Positions 1 to 8,512 of a DNA stretch of 64,000 bases are shown in pieces. Below the pieces are notes generated by a model that saw nothing but the letters and a program-made list of their open reading frames with translations, did not search any database and was not told where the DNA came from. Source of the DNA: Corynebacterium singulare (lineage in GTDB: Bacteria; Actinomycetota; Actinomycetes; Mycobacteriales; Mycobacteriaceae). How positions within the stretch are numbered: position 1 is the first letter of the stretch; the number at the start of each line of letters is the position of its first letter. The position numbers and the translations under genes were made by a program. The DNA is taken from positions 1,971,993 through 2,035,992 of the forward strand of contig NZ_CP010827.1 in the NCBI RefSeq assembly GCF_000833575.1, given 5' to 3'.

Positions 1-215
1 AAGACTCCCGAGATGAGCCTCTGGCGATACTCACTCGCGGTGAACGCATAGTGGCCGAACTCGTCGCCCGTGGGCTGACGAACCCCGAGATCGCCGAAAC
101 TCTTGTTCTCGCCGAAGGAACCGTCAAGAACCATGTTTCGGCCCTCCTGCGGAAACTCGATGCGAGAGACCGCACAGCCTTGGCCCTCACGTTGTACAAA
201 GCCCTAGGCGACTGA
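1..215 (+). CDS. Response regulator, C-terminal LuxR/GerE HTH (partial)
   Basis: The left edge cuts this gene; only the last 70 codons are present, read in frame from base 3 to the TGA at 213-215. The fragment is a complete LuxR/GerE-type helix-turn-helix: LTRGERIVAELVARGLTNPEIAETL leads into the recognition-helix motif EGTVKNHVSALLRKL. This is the DNA-binding output domain of NarL/FixJ-family response regulators, which pair with a membrane sensor kinase presumably encoded to the left. The receiver domain is not visible, so the partner and target genes cannot be stated. It is convergent with the next gene. Confidence 0.85.
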   Translation, partial: DSRDEPLAILTRGERIVAELVARGLTNPEIAETLVLAEGTVKNHVSALLRKLDARDRTALALTLYKALGD

Positions 216-337
216 CCTCAGGGCTACAAGCCTTGCAGCGCGCCTCGGCTGCCTATGCATGAGAACGAAACTCCTGGAGCGTCCAGGAAAGACGCGCTCC
301 GGAGCGTTCCTCGCCGAGACAGACCCGTACAGTGTCA

Positions 338-556
338 TTAGTTCGCCGGTGGTTTGCCCCAGTCAGGGCGCTTGGTTAGGTGCCACGACCCGCACGAGGG
401 GCATTCGTAGATCCGCAGCGGCCCTGCCCGTCGCGACCGTTTCAGTGCTACATGCACGGCGTCATCATAGTGCTCGTATTCGCGTTTACCAGTTTCGGAG
501 CACAGTACGCGTTCGACTGGCGGCTTCTTCGACCTCCTCCGATGGTGCTTCATCAC
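338..556 (-). CDS. Small zinc-ribbon-like protein (72 aa)
   Basis: A 72-residue basic protein with one CPSCGSWH cluster near residues 53-60, preceded by an aromatic-rich YEHYDD stretch. The single CxxC plus nearby His and Cys21 could bind zinc. Short proteins of this look are common in actinobacteria and their accessory DNA, and their function is unknown. It lies 9 bases after the MFS exporter stop in the same direction, so it may be the last gene of that operon. There is no convincing ribosome-binding site before either of the two adjacent ATGs, so translation may depend on coupling. Confidence 0.5.
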   Translation of the reverse strand: MMKHHRRRSKKPPVERVLCSETGKREYEHYDDAVHVALKRSRRAGPLRIYECPSCGSWHLTKRPDWGKPPAN

Positions 557-565
557 ACAATGATT

Positions 566-1930
566 CTAAACTTCTGGTGTAACTGGCTCCTGTAGGTGAC
601 TGATGATGGTGGCAGCAACTACGAGCGCTGCGGCACCGAAGACTCCACCGGCGACCGCGACGGCTGTGTGGAAGCCTGTGAGGAACGCTCCACTGGCGAC
701 CATTTCGCCGAGGACTGCGACGCCGACGACGCTGCCGGTCTGGCGGGCGGCATTGATGACTCCTCCTGCAATGCCGACATGTTCCGGCGGGGCCGAGGCC
801 ACTGCGGCCGAGGTCGCGGCCGGCATCGCGAAGGCCATCCCGAATCCAGCCGTGAAGGTCAACACCGCGACCACCACGTAAGGGGTTTCTGCGGTGAGCA
901 GCACGAGGCTGCTGAAGCCGATCGTGCCGACTACCAGGCCGGTGAGCATGGTGGGGAACGCGCCCCACCGGGCGACGGCACGGCCGCCCAGCGGTGACGC
1001 GACCACGGCGCTGCACGCCTGTGGTGCCAGCGCGAGGCCTGCCAGCCACGGCTCGTATCCCAGGTACTGCTGGAAGAAGAGGGAGAGCACGAAGAGTTGT
1101 CCGAAGAAGCTGATGTTGAGCGCGAGCCCTACCATTGCGGCCACGGAGAACCGGGCACGAGTGAACAAGGCCATCGGCAGCATCGGGTCCGGGTGTCGTC
1201 GCTCTGCGATGATGAACAGGGCGAGGAAGACGCCCCCGGCGATCAGCACGGCTACCTGCCAGGGTGACCATCCGTGTTCGCCTGCGGTGATGACTGCATA
1301 GGTTACTGCCACCAGCGTGAGCACGGAGAGCACCTGTCCGGGTAGGTCCACCCGTCTCGCGCGACTGCCCGTGAGCGCGGGAATTGCCCACAAGGTGAGC
1401 AGACAGCCGATAGCGACGATGGGGAGGTTGACCCAGAACACCGCCCGCCACCCGATCGTCGACACCAGCGCTCCGCCCAGGACCGGTCCGATCGCGGCGG
1501 CAACACCTCCTGCGCCGCCCCACAGCCCGATGGCGCGTGCTCGTTCCTTCGGATCGTCGTACACAGCCGACAGCAATGCCAGAGAGCCCGGCACGATCGC
1601 TGCCGCGCCCACGCCCTGGACGGCGCGACCAGCGACGAGGAACCCGCCTGTGGGAGCGAGGGCGCACACGGCCGAGAGCACAGCAAAGACCACCAGGCCA
1701 GCGAGGTAGACCCTGCGGGCCCCGAGACGGTCGCATGCGGCCCCAGCTGTGAGAAGGAACGCGGCGAACACGAGGGTGTAAGCGTCGACGACCCACTGCA
1801 GTGAGCCCACCGTCGTGTCGAGGTCAGTGCCGATCTCGGCGAGGGCGACATTGACGATGGTCGTATCGAGCATGACGATGAAGAAACCGAGGAGGGCCGC
1901 GACCAGCGCCGTGCGCCGATGCGCGGTCAT
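566..1930 (-). CDS. MFS drug exporter, DHA2 (EmrB/QacA) family
   Basis: A 454-residue membrane protein with about 14 hydrophobic segments. The first helix carries the DHA2 signature LDTTIVNVALAEI, followed by LQWVVDAYTLVFA, both typical of EmrB/QacA proton-driven multidrug antiporters. The motif-A-like segment ACDRLGARRVYLAG lies in the loop after TM2. Motif C (VQGVGAAAIVPGSLALL) marks it as an antiporter. Its ATG overlaps the stop of the upstream E1-like gene (ATGA), so the two are translationally coupled. The divergent ArsR-type regulator suggests an inducible export module. The substrate is unknown. Confidence 0.88.
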   Translation of the reverse strand: MTAHRRTALVAALLGFFIVMLDTTIVNVALAEIGTDLDTTVGSLQWVVDAYTLVFAAFLLTAGAACDRLGARRVYLAGLVVFAVLSAVCALAPTGGFLVAGRAVQGVGAAAIVPGSLALLSAVYDDPKERARAIGLWGGAGGVAAAIGPVLGGALVSTIGWRAVFWVNLPIVAIGCLLTLWAIPALTGSRARRVDLPGQVLSVLTLVAVTYAVITAGEHGWSPWQVAVLIAGGVFLALFIIAERRHPDPMLPMALFTRARFSVAAMVGLALNISFFGQLFVLSLFFQQYLGYEPWLAGLALAPQACSAVVASPLGGRAVARWGAFPTMLTGLVVGTIGFSSLVLLTAETPYVVVAVLTFTAGFGMAFAMPAATSAAVASAPPEHVGIAGGVINAARQTGSVVGVAVLGEMVASGAFLTGFHTAVAVAGGVFGAAALVVAATIISHLQEPVTPEV

Positions 1931-2436
1931 ACGCGAGACTCCAGCGAAGCCTCGGCGGGCGGGTGGCCGAAGTAGGTGCGCTTGCTCAGGTCTTGATCCC
2001 AGGTCCGGTAGGACCGGTCCAGCAGTGTCGGCAGCACCAGATCGAACAGGCGCCAGGACGCGGCGAAGTGCATGTCCCGGATCTCCCTGGCCGTCTCTCC
2101 CCCGGTGAGCGCGAGGAGTTGCTGGGCGACGACTTCGGCCTTGTTGCGGCCGATCGTGTCTCGCCCGGCGCCGTACTGGCGTTGCACGTTAGTCAGGTCG
2201 AAGTGGTCGGGATCGGCCAGTTTCAGGTTGAGTGCGCCCATGCGCACCAGGCGGGCGGCTGCGGCACCGCCGATGCCCCCGGTGCCGACGATGCCGATCA
2301 CGGCATCGCGCAACCGTGCTTGGCGTTCACGCTGTTCCTCGGTGGTGTCGCCAAGCCAACCCAGGTTGCGGTCAACGCGTTCCCAGTAGAAGTCCTCATC
2401 GTAGTGCCCGCGTAGCCGTTGGCGGTCCCCGTTCAT
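1927..2436 (-). CDS. E1/ThiF-MoeB-like adenylating-enzyme fragment (169 aa)
   Basis: The N-terminal half has the ATP-binding Rossmann core of the ThiF/MoeB/HesA E1-like superfamily: GIVGTGGIGG, then DPDHFDLTNVQRQ and GRNKAEVV. Family members usually run 250-350 residues and continue into a DAxDN motif and a catalytic Cys/zinc region. Here the protein leaves the family pattern after residue 110 and ends at about 169 residues. It may be truncated, or a specialised short form. Start chosen at ATG 2436, 8 bases after AAGGGAG; an upstream in-frame start at 2466 lacks this. It overlaps the MFS exporter by 4 bases. Confidence 0.6.
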   Translation of the reverse strand: MNGDRQRLRGHYDEDFYWERVDRNLGWLGDTTEEQRERQARLRDAVIGIVGTGGIGGAAAARLVRMGALNLKLADPDHFDLTNVQRQYGAGRDTIGRNKAEVVAQQLLALTGGETAREIRDMHFAASWRLFDLVLPTLLDRSYRTWDQDLSKRTYFGHPPAEASLESRV

Positions 2437-2498
2437 CGCGATCGCTCCCTTCGTCTCCTGATGCAATGAATCTGGTGAGTTCAGACTATGCCTGCGAT

Positions 2499-2518
2499 TG
2501 TTCGGTCGTCACCGAACA
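2499..2518. promoter_or_regulatory. Perfect palindrome in divergent promoter, likely ArsR-type operator
   Basis: TGTTCGGT and ACCGAACA form an exact 8+8 inverted repeat around a 4-base spacer. It sits between the divergent starts at 2436 (minus) and 2541 (plus), where a regulator would control itself and the exporter operon. Binding by the adjacent ArsR-type protein is inferred from position and symmetry only. Confidence 0.6.
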
Positions 2519-2540
2519 GTTCCGGGTGCACACTGGAGGC

Positions 2541-3242
2541 ATGGTTGCGCGCGTGTTTCCTGAAGCGGTCCCGGATATCTCGACAGTCGCGTCGGCTCTG
2601 GCTGACTCGTCGCGGGCGGCCATGTGTGCTGCGCTCATGGACGGGCGGGCCTGGACGGTTGGTGAACTGGGCAGGTACGCGGGCCTGGCCCGGTCGACGG
2701 CGAGCGAGCATGTTGACGTGCTCGTCACCCACGGTCTCGTCCACGACATTCGGCAGGGCCGGCACCGCTACATTCGCCTCGCCGGGGAAGACATCGCACG
2801 AGTGGTCGAGAGCCTTGGCGTGGTCGCCCGCTCGCCCCTGCCCACTCCTCACAGCCTCAGCGCGTCACGGGCGAATGCGAACCTACGTGAAGGCCGCACC
2901 TGTTATCAGCACCTCGCCGGTAAGCTCGGGGTGCGCCTGGCTGAACAACTGGAAGAGCACGAGTTCATCGACTCGCACTGTCAGGTCACTAATCAAGGTC
3001 ATCGCTTGTTCATACAGTGGGGTGTGCCCCCGAAGATGCTCGACACGGGCAGGTCGTGCATGGACTCCACCGAACGCCGCTTCCACCTCGCCGGCCCTCT
3101 CGGCACGGGAATCTGCAAGACTCTGCTGGATAAGGAATGGCTTTCCCGCAGGGGTCGTACCCGGGCCGTGCGTCTCACTCCCGCCGGGCGGGCAGCGCTC
3201 AACGACGCGGGGATCTCCCTCGATTCCCCATCACTGTCATAG
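2541..3242 (+). CDS. ArsR-family winged-helix transcriptional regulator
   Basis: A 233-residue protein. Residues 10-90 form a winged helix of the ArsR type: ALADSSRAAMCAALMDGR, then WTVGELGRYAGLARSTASEHVDVL and a wing RQGRHRYIRLAGEDI. The C-terminal 130 residues carry cysteines (about residues 116 and 179) and a DSTERRFHLAGPLG segment that could sense a ligand or metal, but no standard ArsR metal-site motif is visible. Start ATG 2541 follows a clear GGAGG. It is divergent from the E1-like/MFS/zinc-ribbon operon across a perfect palindrome and is its probable repressor. Confidence 0.8.
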   Translation: MVARVFPEAVPDISTVASALADSSRAAMCAALMDGRAWTVGELGRYAGLARSTASEHVDVLVTHGLVHDIRQGRHRYIRLAGEDIARVVESLGVVARSPLPTPHSLSASRANANLREGRTCYQHLAGKLGVRLAEQLEEHEFIDSHCQVTNQGHRLFIQWGVPPKMLDTGRSCMDSTERRFHLAGPLGTGICKTLLDKEWLSRRGRTRAVRLTPAGRAALNDAGISLDSPSLS

Positions 3243-3425
3243 AATAGGCCGCCGGCAGCGGTGAAAACTGTTTCACCGCCATCCACGCTGCTCCCGCCGC
3301 ATTGAGGGCATACATAAGTGTCAGGTGCGGCGCCTGGCTTTCCAAGATGCCATTTGCTGGACGCCATCTTCCCCGTTCCACGTGTGGTGTGTTGTGGGCA
3401 CGGCCCGGTTGGCACCGGACAGGCT

Positions 3426-3860
3426 TTAGGCCATGATGACGGCGGTGCCAGTGGCGCGGTCGTGGAGGCCACGGCCATCGGCGTCCACCATTGCGGCTGG
3501 GAAAAGCACACCGGTGAGTAGCGTGCGGACAGCAGCGCGCCAGAAGCCCACAGTGGCACCCGGCTCATCCAGTCGGGCCACGCCCATCCCCAGAATGAGC
3601 ATCCCCGGGGTGCGGGCAAAGAGCCAGCCGCACACAATGCCCATGACAGCCCAGACCGCATAGCCAAGAAAGGCAGGCCCGCCAAGAGAACTGGTGAATA
3701 GCTCAAGAAGGTTCGCTATGAGCATGGCCAAAAGCCAATCTATGAGCACGCCCCCTGTGCGGCGCATCACGGAGGCGAGTGCACCTGCCCCCTCCTTGGG
3801 GAGGCCGAGATCCTTTCCGGGCCACTCCCCCGGCCCGAAGCCATCTTTGTTGTCTGCCAT
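3426..3860 (-). CDS. RDD-family membrane protein
   Basis: A 144-residue protein with an acidic cytoplasmic N-terminus, then hydrophobic helices beginning RRTGGVLIDWLLAMLIANLL and a second pair around GYAVWAVMGIVCGWLF. The spaced Arg/Asp pattern (R-x5-D in helix 1; D-x5-LHDRATGTAV at the end) fits the RDD family of small membrane proteins, whose role is mostly unknown. I use the ATG at 3860, preceded by GGTGGG; a TTG three codons upstream is possible. It lies back to back with glnA. Confidence 0.8.
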   Translation of the reverse strand: MADNKDGFGPGEWPGKDLGLPKEGAGALASVMRRTGGVLIDWLLAMLIANLLELFTSSLGGPAFLGYAVWAVMGIVCGWLFARTPGMLILGMGVARLDEPGATVGFWRAAVRTLLTGVLFPAAMVDADGRGLHDRATGTAVIMA

Positions 3861-3989
3861 GCCCACCAATCTAGTCGGCGGGCGGTAACGGGATGAAATT
3901 TCCCATTGCCTACCCCACGTGCCCGAGTGGTGGGCTCACTACCTGTAAACTGATCGGGAGTACTACAGGTCAACCAACAGGAGACAACC

Positions 3990-5423
3990 GTGTCCTTCGA
4001 GACAATCCAGGACGTCGTCAAATTCATCAAGGAAGAGGACGTCAAGTTCGTTGACATCCGCTTCACGGACGTTCCCGGCGCCGAGCACCACTTTTCCATT
4101 CCAGCAGATGAGTTCACCGAGGACGCGGCCGCTGAGGGCCTCGCTTTCGATGGCTCCTCCATCCGCGGATTCACCACCATCGATGAGTCGGATATGACCC
4201 TCCTGCCGGATCCGACCACGGCTTTCGTGGATCCGTTCCGCACCGCGAAGACCCTGAACATTAAGTTCTTCGTCCACGATCCGTTTACTCTCGAGTCGTT
4301 CAGCCGCGACCCGCGCAACATCGCCCGCAAGGCCGAGGAGTACCTCGCTTCTACCGGTATCGCCGATACTTGCAACTTCGGCGCAGAGGCAGAGTTCTAC
4401 ATCTTTGACTCTGTTCGCTACGGCACTGAAGTGCACAACGGTTTCTACGAGGTGGACACCGATGAGGGCTGGTGGAACCGTGGTTCCGAGACCAACTTCG
4501 ATGGCACCCCGAACACCGGTTTCAAGACTCGCGTGAAGGGCGGATACTTCCCCACCGCGCCCGTCGACAAGCACGGCGAAGTCCGCGATGCCATGGTGCA
4601 GCAGCTGCAGAAGGCCGGCTTCGCCATTGAACGTTTCCACCACGAGGTAGGCAGCGGCCAGAACGAGATCAACTACCGCTTCGACTCCTTGCTGCACGCG
4701 GCGGATGATATTCAAACCTTTAAGTACATCATCAAAAACACCGCTGAGCAGTACGGCAAGACCGTCACATTCATGCCGAAGCCGCTGGCTGGTGACAACG
4801 GTTCTGGTATGCATGCCCACATGTCCCTGTGGAAGGACGGCCAGCCGCTCTTCCACGATGAGGCTGGCTACGCTGGGCTGTCTGACATGGCCCGCTACTA
4901 CATCGGCGGCATCTTGGCCCATGCACCGGCTGTTTTGGCGTTCACCAACCCAACGCTGAACTCCTACCACCGTCTGGTCCCAGGCTTCGAGGCCCCGATC
5001 AACCTGGTGTACTCGCAGCGTAACCGTTCTGCTGCTATCCGCATCCCGATTACCGGTTCCAACCCGAAGGCTAAGCGCATCGAGTTCCGTGCACCGGACC
5101 CGTCAGGTAACCCCTACCTGGGATTCGCTGCCATGATGATGGCCGGCCTGGACGGTGTGAAGAACCGCATCGAGCCGCATGCTCCGGTGGATAAGGACCT
5201 CTACGAGCTTCCGCCGGCAGAGGCTGCCTCCATCCCGCAGGCCCCGACCTCCCTGGAAGCTTCTCTCGCCGCGCTGGAGGAAGACAATGACTTCCTGACT
5301 GAGGGCGATGTCTTCTCCGAGGACCTCATCGAGACCTACATCGAGTACAAGCGCGAGAACGAAATCACGCCGTCGCGTCTGCGTCCGACTCCGCTCGAGT
5401 TTGAGATGTACTACGACTGCTAA
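3990..5423 (+). CDS. glnA: Glutamine synthetase type I, GlnA
   Basis: Makes glutamine from glutamate, ammonia and ATP. The protein has 477 residues, the usual GSI-beta length. Visible signatures are FDGSSIRGF near residue 55, the metal/substrate region [28 protein letters not shown] around the ATP site, and NRSAAIRIP. The adenylylation motif KDLYELPP is present with the target tyrosine at residue 405, so activity can be modified by GlnE (21432-24491). The start is GTG at 3990, 6 bases after ACAGGAGA. A -10-like TGTAAACT lies at 3944-3951. I saw no certain AmtR operator. Confidence 0.97.
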   Translation: MSFETIQDVVKFIKEEDVKFVDIRFTDVPGAEHHFSIPADEFTEDAAAEGLAFDGSSIRGFTTIDESDMTLLPDPTTAFVDPFRTAKTLNIKFFVHDPFTLESFSRDPRNIARKAEEYLASTGIADTCNFGAEAEFYIFDSVRYGTEVHNGFYEVDTDEGWWNRGSETNFDGTPNTGFKTRVKGGYFPTAPVDKHGEVRDAMVQQLQKAGFAIERFHHEVGSGQNEINYRFDSLLHAADDIQTFKYIIKNTAEQYGKTVTFMPKPLAGDNGSGMHAHMSLWKDGQPLFHDEAGYAGLSDMARYYIGGILAHAPAVLAFTNPTLNSYHRLVPGFEAPINLVYSQRNRSAAIRIPITGSNPKAKRIEFRAPDPSGNPYLGFAAMMMAGLDGVKNRIEPHAPVDKDLYELPPAEAASIPQAPTSLEASLAALEEDNDFLTEGDVFSEDLIETYIEYKRENEITPSRLRPTPLEFEMYYDC

Positions 5424-5470
5424 AGGATATGTGGGTATCTGACCTCTTCTTTTAGCACTCAGCGCAAAGA

Positions 5471-5509
5471 CACAACCCACGGTTTCCTTCACGGATTCCG
5501 TGGGTTGTG
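5471..5509 (+). terminator. Hairpin downstream of glnA
   Basis: A perfect 12-bp stem (CACAACCCACGG at 5471-5482 with CCGTGGGTTGTG at 5498-5509) lies 48 bases after the glnA stop. The T-tract after it is weak, so termination may be intrinsic or Rho-assisted. It also separates glnA from the convergent hmuO and could serve both. Confidence 0.7.
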
Positions 5510-5612
5510 TCATGTTTGGCCCGGCGCGCAGGAAGCCGATGGCGCAGCTTCTGAAACTAACTACATGGGCTACCGGCCACGCAGGCTAAGTCTTTTGGGG
5601 AGGTTTCACCGG

Positions 5613-6254
5613 CTAATAGAGGCGCCCCAATTCAGCGAAAATCGCCGAATTAAAGCTGAAAGCCCGCTCTGCCTCCGAGAGCATAGCTTCACGCTGTTCA
5701 ACGTTAAGCTCCAGGCTATCCACACGCCTGCGGTATCCCGTGCGATAAGGCGGGATTTTTCCAATTGAAGTGAAGTCATAGAAGTTCAGGGCCTCAGGAG
5801 GAACTCCGTAATGGGCCCCCAAACGCGCTGCAATCACCTGCCCACCGGAAATATCACCGAGATAGCGCACGTAGTGATGAGCTACCACTTCTACTGGTTG
5901 GCTAACTATTTTTTCTAAGCGCGCGGTATAGGCCGTCGTCGCTGGAAGAATGCGAATCTCCTCGCTCCAGTTTTCGCCAACGAGTATTTTCAGATCTGCT
6001 TCCAGTGCTTGACGACGTTCCAGCCGTGGATCCGCCACCGCACCGGCAATGGGAGTAGTCGCCACGCTGCGAACGGCGTTCTCGAGAGCTCCATATACAA
6101 ACCACAATTGGCCGGCCAAATCAGCCACGGCTGACTTATTGAGCTCCCCTGACAACAGGCGCTGCATGAATGCCGAATTCTCCGCATGCTCATGCGCACG
6201 CGCAGTCGCCTCTCGCAACGCAACGGACAAAGGTTTATTGAGAGTGGTAGTCAC
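5613..6254 (-). CDS. hmuO: Heme oxygenase HmuO
   Basis: Cleaves heme to biliverdin, CO and free iron in the cytoplasm, so that heme imported by HmuTUV can feed iron needs. The 213-residue length fits bacterial HmuO. The proximal heme ligand is His21 in ATARAHEHAENSAFM, matching the conserved His20 of C. diphtheriae HmuO. The distal helix glycine motif YLGDISGGQV is intact. The start is GTG at 6254 after GGAGAAGAACA. A DtxR-like box lies about 45 bases upstream, consistent with iron control. It is separated from the hta/hmu operon by 169 bases and has its own promoter. Confidence 0.96.
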   Translation of the reverse strand: MTTTLNKPLSVALREATARAHEHAENSAFMQRLLSGELNKSAVADLAGQLWFVYGALENAVRSVATTPIAGAVADPRLERRQALEADLKILVGENWSEEIRILPATTAYTARLEKIVSQPVEVVAHHYVRYLGDISGGQVIAARLGAHYGVPPEALNFYDFTSIGKIPPYRTGYRRRVDSLELNVEQREAMLSEAERAFSFNSAIFAELGRLY

Positions 6255-6296
6255 TGTTCTTCTCCACGGTGTTATTTAGAAAAACTACAAATCAGT

Positions 6297-6315
6297 TGAG
6301 GTTAGAAAAACTCAA
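6297..6315 (-). promoter_or_regulatory. DtxR-like iron box upstream of hmuO
   Basis: The 19-base sequence beginning TGAGGTTAG and ending ACTCAA matches the DtxR consensus (TTAGGTTAGCCTAACCTAA) at 13 of 19 positions by my alignment, best in the left half-site. In C. diphtheriae hmuO is repressed by DtxR with iron and activated by ChrA/HrrA with heme; the same control is inferred here. Confidence 0.5.
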
Positions 6316-6423
6316 AACCGAAAATTAAGGGGATTAGGCCGACGTGGGTGTGCGGCACCAAATTTCATCGGCACCCCACACCCGTTACGTCGCTCTTGAA
6401 CTGTCAGCGATGTGCTTTAGCGC

Positions 6424-7725
6424 TTATCGCTGAAAGAAGGCACGGGCACTGTCAAAAGCACCGGACTTAACAAATGCTTGCCACAGAATTGCGATCATGC
6501 TGCCAATAGTCGCAATGCCTAGGAAGTAGTTCCAGAAGTTGGTGACCTTCGAGCTAGAAGAGGAGTTCTCACCCGAGCTAAGATTCTTATCTTCCGAAGG
6601 TGTCTGGGGCTTCGGCTTCTCCCCGTCGGACGGAACCTGGGGCTTCGGCTTCTCCCCCTCGGACGAAACCTGGGGCTTCGGCTTCTCCCCGTCGGACGGA
6701 ACCTGGGGCTTCGGCTTCTCCCCGTCGGACGGAACCTGGGGCTTCGGCTTCTCCCCCTCGGACGGAACCTGGGGCTTCGGCTTCTCCCCTTCGGACGAAA
6801 CCTGGGGCTTCGGCTTCTCCCCCTCGGACGGAACCTGGGGCTTCGGCTTCTCCCCCTCGGACGGAACCTGGGGCTTCGGCTTCTCCCCCTCGGACGGAAC
6901 CTGGGGCTTCGGCTTCTCCCCCTCGGACGGAACCTGGGGCTTCGGCTTCTCCCCCTTGGACGGAACCTGGGGCTTCGGCTTCTCCCCCTCAGACGGAACC
7001 TCGTCATTGTCTTTCTCTTGGCCGCAGCCCGGGGCGAGATTGAGGGTCAGCTGCGCGCTGTTCACCTCTGGGTTGTAGTCGTGGCTGTACATACCCATGA
7101 ACAGGAAGTCAACGCCCTCGACGTCACCAGAATCATTCGTTCCGGGCTGTCGCTCGTACATCACGTCGGAAGCATTAAGCGTGAGAGTATCGCCGTCCTT
7201 GCTCCACTGTGCCTTACCTTGACCGAACGCCCCTTCACCAGTACGCTTGTTGGCTTCAACGCGGTCCTCCGGGGTGTACTGCGTCATGTGCTTGCCTTCA
7301 ACAAAGTAGGCCTCGTAGCCGGAGCCGAGCTGGGCCTTATCGCCTTCGGTCTGCACGAATGGGTTCGTCATCTTGGAGTACAGCGCTCCGTGGTGTCCAG
7401 TGAAAGTAATCGAAGAGTCCTTGGCCTTGATCTTCGATGCAGTGACATTGCCGGCCTCGTCCACAGAGACTGTGGACGCTTCCGGATCGACTTCGAAACC
7501 GAAGGTGAAATCGCTGCCTGTCGGATCGCCGTTTTCCTTCACCGTTCCGGTCGTCTCCCAGTCACCGTTAGCGATTCGTCCCTTGATGTAGGAGCGCCAG
7601 GAGTGCTTGATACCCCAGTTGAAAGTGCCGGATTCGATGGTGCAGGATTCTGCTTCTGCCGCGGTTGCCTGCGGCACAGTAATCGCCGTCGCTGCGATAG
7701 CGGTCACCAAGATTTTTTTAAACAT
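6424..7725 (-). CDS. htaB: HtaA-domain heme-binding surface protein with repeat stalk (HtaB-like)
   Basis: A 433-residue exported protein: signal peptide ([22 protein letters not shown]), one HtaA/CR domain at about residues 30-205, twelve 11-residue repeats of the type [11 protein letters not shown], a Ser-rich stretch and a C-terminal membrane helix ([15 protein letters not shown]) with a short basic tail. The heme ligands known for CR domains have counterparts in Tyr46 (WRSYIKG) and His111 (FTGHHG). Start ATG 7725 follows CTGGAGG and overlaps the end of hmuV by 8 bases, so it is the last gene of the htaA-hmuTUV operon. HtaB is inferred from position; the repeat stalk is unusual for it, and a ChtA/HtaC-like identity is possible. 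Confidence 0.82.
   Translation of the reverse strand: MFKKILVTAIAATAITVPQATAAEAESCTIESGTFNWGIKHSWRSYIKGRIANGDWETTGTVKENGDPTGSDFTFGFEVDPEASTVSVDEAGNVTASKIKAKDSSITFTGHHGALYSKMTNPFVQTEGDKAQLGSGYEAYFVEGKHMTQYTPEDRVEANKRTGEGAFGQGKAQWSKDGDTLTLNASDVMYERQPGTNDSGDVEGVDFLFMGMYSHDYNPEVNSAQLTLNLAPGCGQEKDNDEVPSEGEKPKPQVPSKGEKPKPQVPSEGEKPKPQVPSEGEKPKPQVPSEGEKPKPQVPSEGEKPKPQVSSEGEKPKPQVPSEGEKPKPQVPSDGEKPKPQVPSDGEKPKPQVSSEGEKPKPQVPSDGEKPKPQTPSEDKNLSSGENSSSSSKVTNFWNYFLGIATIGSMIAILWQAFVKSGAFDSARAFFQR
6601..6996 (-). repeat. Twelve tandem 33-bp coding repeats in htaB-like gene
   Basis: Twelve head-to-tail 33-bp units encode 11-residue blocks of pattern (P/S)S(E/D/K)GEKPKPQV. The DNA copies are nearly identical, which points to recent slippage or recombination. 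The Pro/Lys/Glu composition suggests an extended stalk that lifts the heme-binding domain through the cell wall and mycolate layer. Confidence 0.95.
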
Positions 7726-8512
7726 GGAAGTCCTCCAGTTGATGCGAGAAAAATGAATTGATTGTGGGCGCGGCACGCTGTGGTTGTACCTGCAGCCCGT
7801 CGACGGAGATCGGCCAGCCGTACACCTCTGACAAGATGGGACCGGTGAAAACCTCCGCCACGCGCCCTTGAGCTGCGATCCCCCCGCGTGAGACGCACAC
7901 GATGTGATCGCAATATGCGGCTGCCGCGTTCAGGTCATGGAGCACCACGAGTGCGGTTACTCCTGCCTCGCGGGCTAGGGCTTTCGCAGAACCCAGTAGC
8001 TGTTCTTGGTGGCGGATATCGAGGGCCGCTGTCGGTTCATCCAGCAGGATTATTGGAGTATTTTGTGCAAGAACACGGGCAAAGGCCACCCGCGCACGTT
8101 CACCACCGGAAAGCGTGCTGATATCGCGTCCGGAGAGATGCGCGGCTCCAGCTGTTTCAAGGGCAGCTTCGATAAACTGCTCGTCAAGTTCGGCGTGGGG
8201 CGTTCCGCGCCAAGGGCGGCGGCCCATCGCGACAACATCGCGTACCAGAAATTCAAAGGACACCGAAACATCCTGAAGCATCACCGCACGTTTGCGTGCG
8301 AGCTCACGGGGCGAGGTCTTCGGCGACAAACCGCCGACACTGATTTCACCGGAGAAGTCGATATCACCCGCGATCGCGCCAAGGACAGTTGACTTCCCCG
8401 CACCATTCGGGCCAATTAGTCCGGTGACCTCGCCTGGCCGGGCATTAAAGGTCACGCTGTCAACGAGGGTAACCCCGTCGACTTGGACGGTGAGGTTGTC
8501 CACGTTCAGCAT
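7718..8512 (-). CDS. hmuV: Heme ABC transporter ATP-binding protein HmuV
   Basis: ATPase subunit of the heme importer HmuTUV. The 264 residues carry Walker [11 protein letters not shown]-loop region [10 protein letters not shown], signature [13 protein letters not shown], Walker [13 protein letters not shown] and the switch histidine in VVLHDLN. The start overlaps the hmuU stop (ATGA), and its own end overlaps the htaB-like start, so the cluster is tightly coupled. The final 20 residues are extended compared with the core domain and of unknown role. Confidence 0.96.
   Translation of the reverse strand: MLNVDNLTVQVDGVTLVDSVTFNARPGEVTGLIGPNGAGKSTVLGAIAGDIDFSGEISVGGLSPKTSPRELARKRAVMLQDVSVSFEFLVRDVVAMGRRPWRGTPHAELDEQFIEAALETAGAAHLSGRDISTLSGGERARVAFARVLAQNTPIILLDEPTAALDIRHQEQLLGSAKALAREAGVTALVVLHDLNAAAAYCDHIVCVSRGGIAAQGRVAEVFTGPILSEVYGWPISVDGLQVQPQRAAPTINSFFSHQLEDFHV

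Noticed and set aside
3250..3400. Minus-strand frame with KWHLGKPGAAP and CPQCGGSS, like a small zinc-ribbon protein fragment
   Set aside because: The start context is poor and the frame runs into unrelated sequence on both sides; it may be a gene remnant but cannot be supported as a gene.
3963..4970. A 335-codon minus-strand frame opposite glnA
   Set aside because: Antisense shadow of glnA caused by its strong codon bias.
6519..7078. Long open frames on both strands over the htaB-like repeat (Arg/Ser/Pro and Trp/Gly/Phe repeats)
   Set aside because: They are shadows of the 33-bp coding repeat, which keeps all frames open; the minus-strand frame with signal peptide and HtaA domain is the real gene.
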